A program made the translations under genes and the position numbers. The notes beneath the pieces are model-generated. The model did no database searches, was not told the DNA's origin, and was given only the letters and a program-made list of their open reading frames with translations. A stretch of 64,000 bases of DNA, taken from Adhaeribacter aerolatus (GTDB lineage Bacteria; Bacteroidota; Bacteroidia; Cytophagales; Hymenobacteraceae). Shown in pieces: positions 61,552 through 64,000 of the stretch; positions within the stretch are counted from its first letter, which is position 1, and every line of letters begins with the position of its first letter. The DNA lies in the NCBI RefSeq assembly GCF_007991635.1, contig NZ_BJYS01000016.1, positions 62,001-126,000 on the forward strand, read 5' to 3'.

Positions 61552-62313
61552 ATGCCTGAAAAAGAAAATTTAACTTACCTGCCTAATCCAGAAGCAACAG
61601 AATTATTGCCGCAACTCACCCTCGACTGCACTGTATTGGGCTTTCATCAGGACCAATTACGCGTGTTGTTATTGCGCTGGAAAGGAACCCAGGAATGGAG
61701 TTTGCCCGGTGGCCCTGTTCGGCAAACTGAATCGGTAGATGAGGCGGCTTACCGGATTTTAAAAGAGCGTACCGGATTGGATCAGATTTACCTCCAGCAA
61801 TTCGAGGTTTTCGGAGAAGTTATCCGGTATAATTTATCCGAAATTAAAAATAAACTGGAACACCTCATAGACCCGGCACTTTGGTATAACCGGGCCGTAT
61901 CCATCGGATATTATGCTTTGGTAGAATATTCTAAAGTTAACCCTGCGCCCGATTTATATACCGATGAATGCCAGTGGTGGGAAATTAAAGATTTGCCTGC
62001 TCTGCTATTTGATCACAACAAAATTATTGAAGCAGCTTTGAAAGCCCTGCGCCGGCAACTTAACTGGCAACCGGTTGGTATTAATTTATTACCCGAAAAA
62101 TTTACCATGCCCGAATTACAAAGGTTGTACGAAGCCATATTAAATCGGCCATTGGATCCTCGGAATTTTCACCGGAAAATACTAAGCTTGAATATTTTAG
62201 AAAGATTAACGGAAAGAAGAAAAGGCGGGGCTTTTAAATCGCCTTACTTGTACCGATTTAACAAAGAAAAATACGAAGCCGCACTAGAGGAAGGAAATTT
62301 ATCTTTTATATAA
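61552..62313 (+). CDS. Nudix-family transcriptional regulator (NrtR/AraR-like) with winged-helix C-terminus
   Basis: A 253-residue protein. The N-terminal Nudix domain (about 20-150) has LDCTVLGFHQDQLRVLLLR and a Nudix box that is degenerate: GGPVRQTESVDEAAYRILKE, where the expected R-E-x-x-E-E is R-I-L-K-E-R. The C-terminal part (about 160-245) is a winged helix (LPEKFTMPELQRLYEAILNR, HRKILSLNILERLTERRKGG). This is the NrtR/AraR architecture, in which a catalytically dead Nudix domain senses a nucleotide or a sugar and the C-terminus binds DNA. Divergence from secreted esterases suggests control of carbohydrate or ester use. The effector is unknown. Confidence 0.87.
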   Translation: MPEKENLTYLPNPEATELLPQLTLDCTVLGFHQDQLRVLLLRWKGTQEWSLPGGPVRQTESVDEAAYRILKERTGLDQIYLQQFEVFGEVIRYNLSEIKNKLEHLIDPALWYNRAVSIGYYALVEYSKVNPAPDLYTDECQWWEIKDLPALLFDHNKIIEAALKALRRQLNWQPVGINLLPEKFTMPELQRLYEAILNRPLDPRNFHRKILSLNILERLTERRKGGAFKSPYLYRFNKEKYEAALEEGNLSFI

Positions 62314-62378
62314 GATCGCCTTCACCGGCAATTTACTTTATGGAGAGTGGGCATGAAATACCCCTACATACAATTGCT

Positions 62379-62404
62379 GGGTAACGGACCACCGGCCGTT
62401 ACCC
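62379..62404. repeat. perfect 9-base inverted repeat without T-run
   Basis: GGGTAACGG (62379-62387) and CCGTTACCC (62396-62404) with an eight-base loop, between two convergent genes. It has no T-run on either strand, so it is at best a weak, Rho-aided stop; function unknown. Confidence 0.5.
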
Positions 62405-62453
62405 TCACCTACATGGTAAATTACCCGAGTGTACCTTTGAGATCGCGCTAGGA

Positions 62454-63428
62454 TTAAATTTTCACGGCTTCCTTTTTCGCTTTTTTTACTTCGGCTTTAG
62501 CCACTTTTTTTAAATAATGGGCAAAATCGGCGGGTACTTGCTCCGGTACAAACTTTACTTTAGTAGGCGATTGGTTAAACAGGCTGGCATACCACACCAA
62601 CGAACCTAAAAATTCGCCGGCCGCATTGGCATGATTGGAATCAAAACCGAGCTTGTTGTCTTTCCAGGTATAGCCCACGTGCAAAGAATTGGACTGGTTA
62701 GGTAAATTGGGCGCAACCGGATTAGCAAAATCATACTTTTCGTCTACTTGGTAGCCCCATTTGGAGTTGGAACTTACCTGGTAAAAAGCATCGCCAACCG
62801 GCATTAACCGCACCTTTAGTTCATCGGCAATGGTGTGGTACGCGGCCCGCGATTTTTCCCACATTTCGCGCTGGGTTTGAGCGTGCTGTTCTTTCTGTAC
62901 CAGCCCAAAATTTTTAGAATCGATGCGGTAAGCCCAGGTCTGGTGCATCACTATTTCGGCTTGCGGCTGAATAGCTTTTATGTAATCGTACAGTTTGCGG
63001 GCGTAGGGCCGGTAAGTTTCTACATCGCTGGAATTCATAGAGTTTTGCTGAATGGTAACCACATCCCACTGCCCTTCGGACAAAAGCATTTTTAAAGATT
63101 TACCTTTATATTGTTTACCTGCCGGTTCGTTTGGGTCGGCTTCGTAGGCGGCGGCAATTTCCCAGTGGCGCTGCAAAGAACACCCGCCCAGCTCCGCCCG
63201 GCCAATAATTAACGCCCCGCCGTTTTCTTTCACCAGTTGGGGTAAGTACCGGGCAGCATTCTGCGAAAAACTATTGCCAATAATAAATAGCCGAAGCGGT
63301 TTATTTTTGTCCCGGAGCGTGTTACCAGGGGGTATTTTAATGGCAGAAGCGGGTAAAGCCCCGGTCTGCAGGGTAATTAATAGTAAAATAAACCACAGTA
63401 ACCTATGCGGGTAAATTTGTCTATTCAT
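62454..63428 (-). CDS. secreted DUF4886 (SGNH-hydrolase-like) protein
   Basis: A 324-residue exported protein. The signal peptide (about 1-28) ends in ALPASA. The DUF4886 fold has LRLFIIGNSFSQNAARYLPQ, with the GxS-type nucleophile of SGNH hydrolases, WDVVTIQQNSMNS and the Asp/His region FDSNHANAAGEFLGSLVW, so the catalytic set seems present. The C-terminus is a Lys/Ala tail (KKVAKAEVKKAKKEAVKI). These proteins are frequent in carbohydrate-degradation loci of Bacteroidota and may be acetylesterases. The GH65 gene starts 281 bases away and is divergent. Confidence 0.88.
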   Translation of the reverse strand: MNRQIYPHRLLWFILLLITLQTGALPASAIKIPPGNTLRDKNKPLRLFIIGNSFSQNAARYLPQLVKENGGALIIGRAELGGCSLQRHWEIAAAYEADPNEPAGKQYKGKSLKMLLSEGQWDVVTIQQNSMNSSDVETYRPYARKLYDYIKAIQPQAEIVMHQTWAYRIDSKNFGLVQKEQHAQTQREMWEKSRAAYHTIADELKVRLMPVGDAFYQVSSNSKWGYQVDEKYDFANPVAPNLPNQSNSLHVGYTWKDNKLGFDSNHANAAGEFLGSLVWYASLFNQSPTKVKFVPEQVPADFAHYLKKVAKAEVKKAKKEAVKI

Positions 63429-63709
63429 CTGGCGGAATTTTAGTATGGTACAGAGCCAACAGCATCCTGCTCGTTTGCCGGAGGTAAAGCTAAAAAATAA
63501 ATTTTTATTTTAGTAAAGTTGGTTTACCTAAGCCCTATACCCATGCATTTAAGCGATACAATTTACCACTGACTTAATTAACATCTGGGAGCACAAAGTA
63601 CTTTCAGCTACCTTTACAGGTAATTTGCGTGTATTCATCCAGAAAAAGCTTTATTTGCCTCTTTCGGAATATTCAACCTTAAACAAACCCCAATTTTTTT
63701 CTGTTCTTA

Positions 63710-64000
63710 ATGGAGCGATTTTTAACTATAAACGATTGGTCGATCATTGAAGACGGCTTTCACCCGGAGTACAATAAAATTACAGAATCGGTGTGCAGCA
63801 TTGCGAATGGGCGCATGGGCCACCGGGCTGCTTTCGAAGAAAAATATTCCGGTAATACCGATCCCAGTCATTACATAGCCGGCATTTATAATTCTGTTAA
63901 AGACCAAGCCTGCGTACAGCTAAACAACCTTCCAGAATATACAACCCAAATGGTTAAAGCCCCCAATTGGATTGGAATTGACGTGGAAGTGGATGGGGAA
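63710..64000 (+). CDS. glycoside hydrolase family 65 protein, N-terminal 97 residues (runs off the right edge)
   Basis: From an ATG at 63710 an open frame runs to the end of the window: MERFLTINDWSIIEDGFHP, then ESVCSIANGRMGHRAAFEEK and HYIAGIYNSV. This is the N-terminal domain of family 65 glycoside hydrolases and phosphorylases (maltose, kojibiose or trehalose phosphorylase type), which have this E-S-x-x-x-x-x-N-G-x-x-G and AGIY pattern. The catalytic part is outside the window, so activity and substrate cannot be read. It may form a carbohydrate-use locus with the DUF4886 gene. Confidence 0.85.
   Translation, partial: MERFLTINDWSIIEDGFHPEYNKITESVCSIANGRMGHRAAFEEKYSGNTDPSHYIAGIYNSVKDQACVQLNNLPEYTTQMVKAPNWIGIDVEVDGE

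Overview
The window looks like a chromosomal segment of a gliding member of the Bacteroidota, most likely a Cytophagales/Hymenobacteraceae-type bacterium (Adhaeribacter- or Pontibacter-like; this placement is inference). The evidence is a set of gliding genes (gldC, gldG, gldF, gldA), promoters of the Bacteroidota type (TTG, 19 bases, TAnnTTTG), very few Shine-Dalgarno sequences, and Bacteroidota-style gene sets. Almost everything is protein-coding and looks intact. There are no rRNA genes, tRNAs, CRISPR arrays, insertion sequences or phage genes that I can see.

Left part (1-24.2 kb). The left edge holds the start of a surface-polysaccharide locus: a Wzx-type flippase running off the edge and a Wzz-like chain-length protein. 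Then comes a signalling block: a NarL-type response regulator, an orphan STAS protein, a methyltransferase, an operon of two paralogous histidine kinases and a single-domain receiver, and a 1037-residue hybrid kinase carrying receiver, three PAS, kinase, receiver and Hpt domains. After guanine deaminase and ffh there is a second glycan block: two glycosyltransferases, then a compact pseudaminic acid operon (pseB, pseC, an SpsF-type cytidylyltransferase, a PseG-PseH fusion, pseI, a GT-B-like protein) followed by a second flippase. Together these could make, activate and export a pseudaminic-acid-containing surface glycan.

Middle (24.2-49.9 kb). Two exported proteins share an unusual Ala/Lys/Gly heptad-repeat tail. 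Housekeeping genes follow: ftsE, a transaldolase-family gene, the small SRP RNA (ffs, whose partner ffh is 15 kb away), an ABC-F protein, guaA, a periplasmic-binding-like protein, hemL and dcd. The gliding block gldC-dnaN-gldG-gldF-gldA comes next, then two short-chain dehydrogenases, an MlaE/MlaF pair, a bifunctional-nuclease-family protein, etfA/etfB, a TPR-like protein, an M28 peptidase and a dienelactone-hydrolase-like protein.

Right part (49.9-64 kb). A complete tryptophan operon reads leftward: trpE, trpG, trpD, trpC, trpF, trpB, trpA, then DAHP synthase. Ahead of trpE is a classical attenuator: a promoter, a 17-codon leader peptide with two adjacent Trp codons, and a strong hairpin with a T-run. 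A small four-helix-bundle gene, broken by a one-base frameshift in a homopolymer, sits between trpE and trpG and is flanked by 12-base direct repeats. The far right holds two secreted esterases, a divergent Nudix-family regulator, a DUF4886 protein and the start of a glycoside hydrolase family 65 gene.

The observations most worth following are the trp attenuator with its almost leaderless leader peptide, the frameshifted gene inserted in the trp operon, the PseG-PseH fusion, and the paired heptad-tail proteins with their unusual regulatory region.
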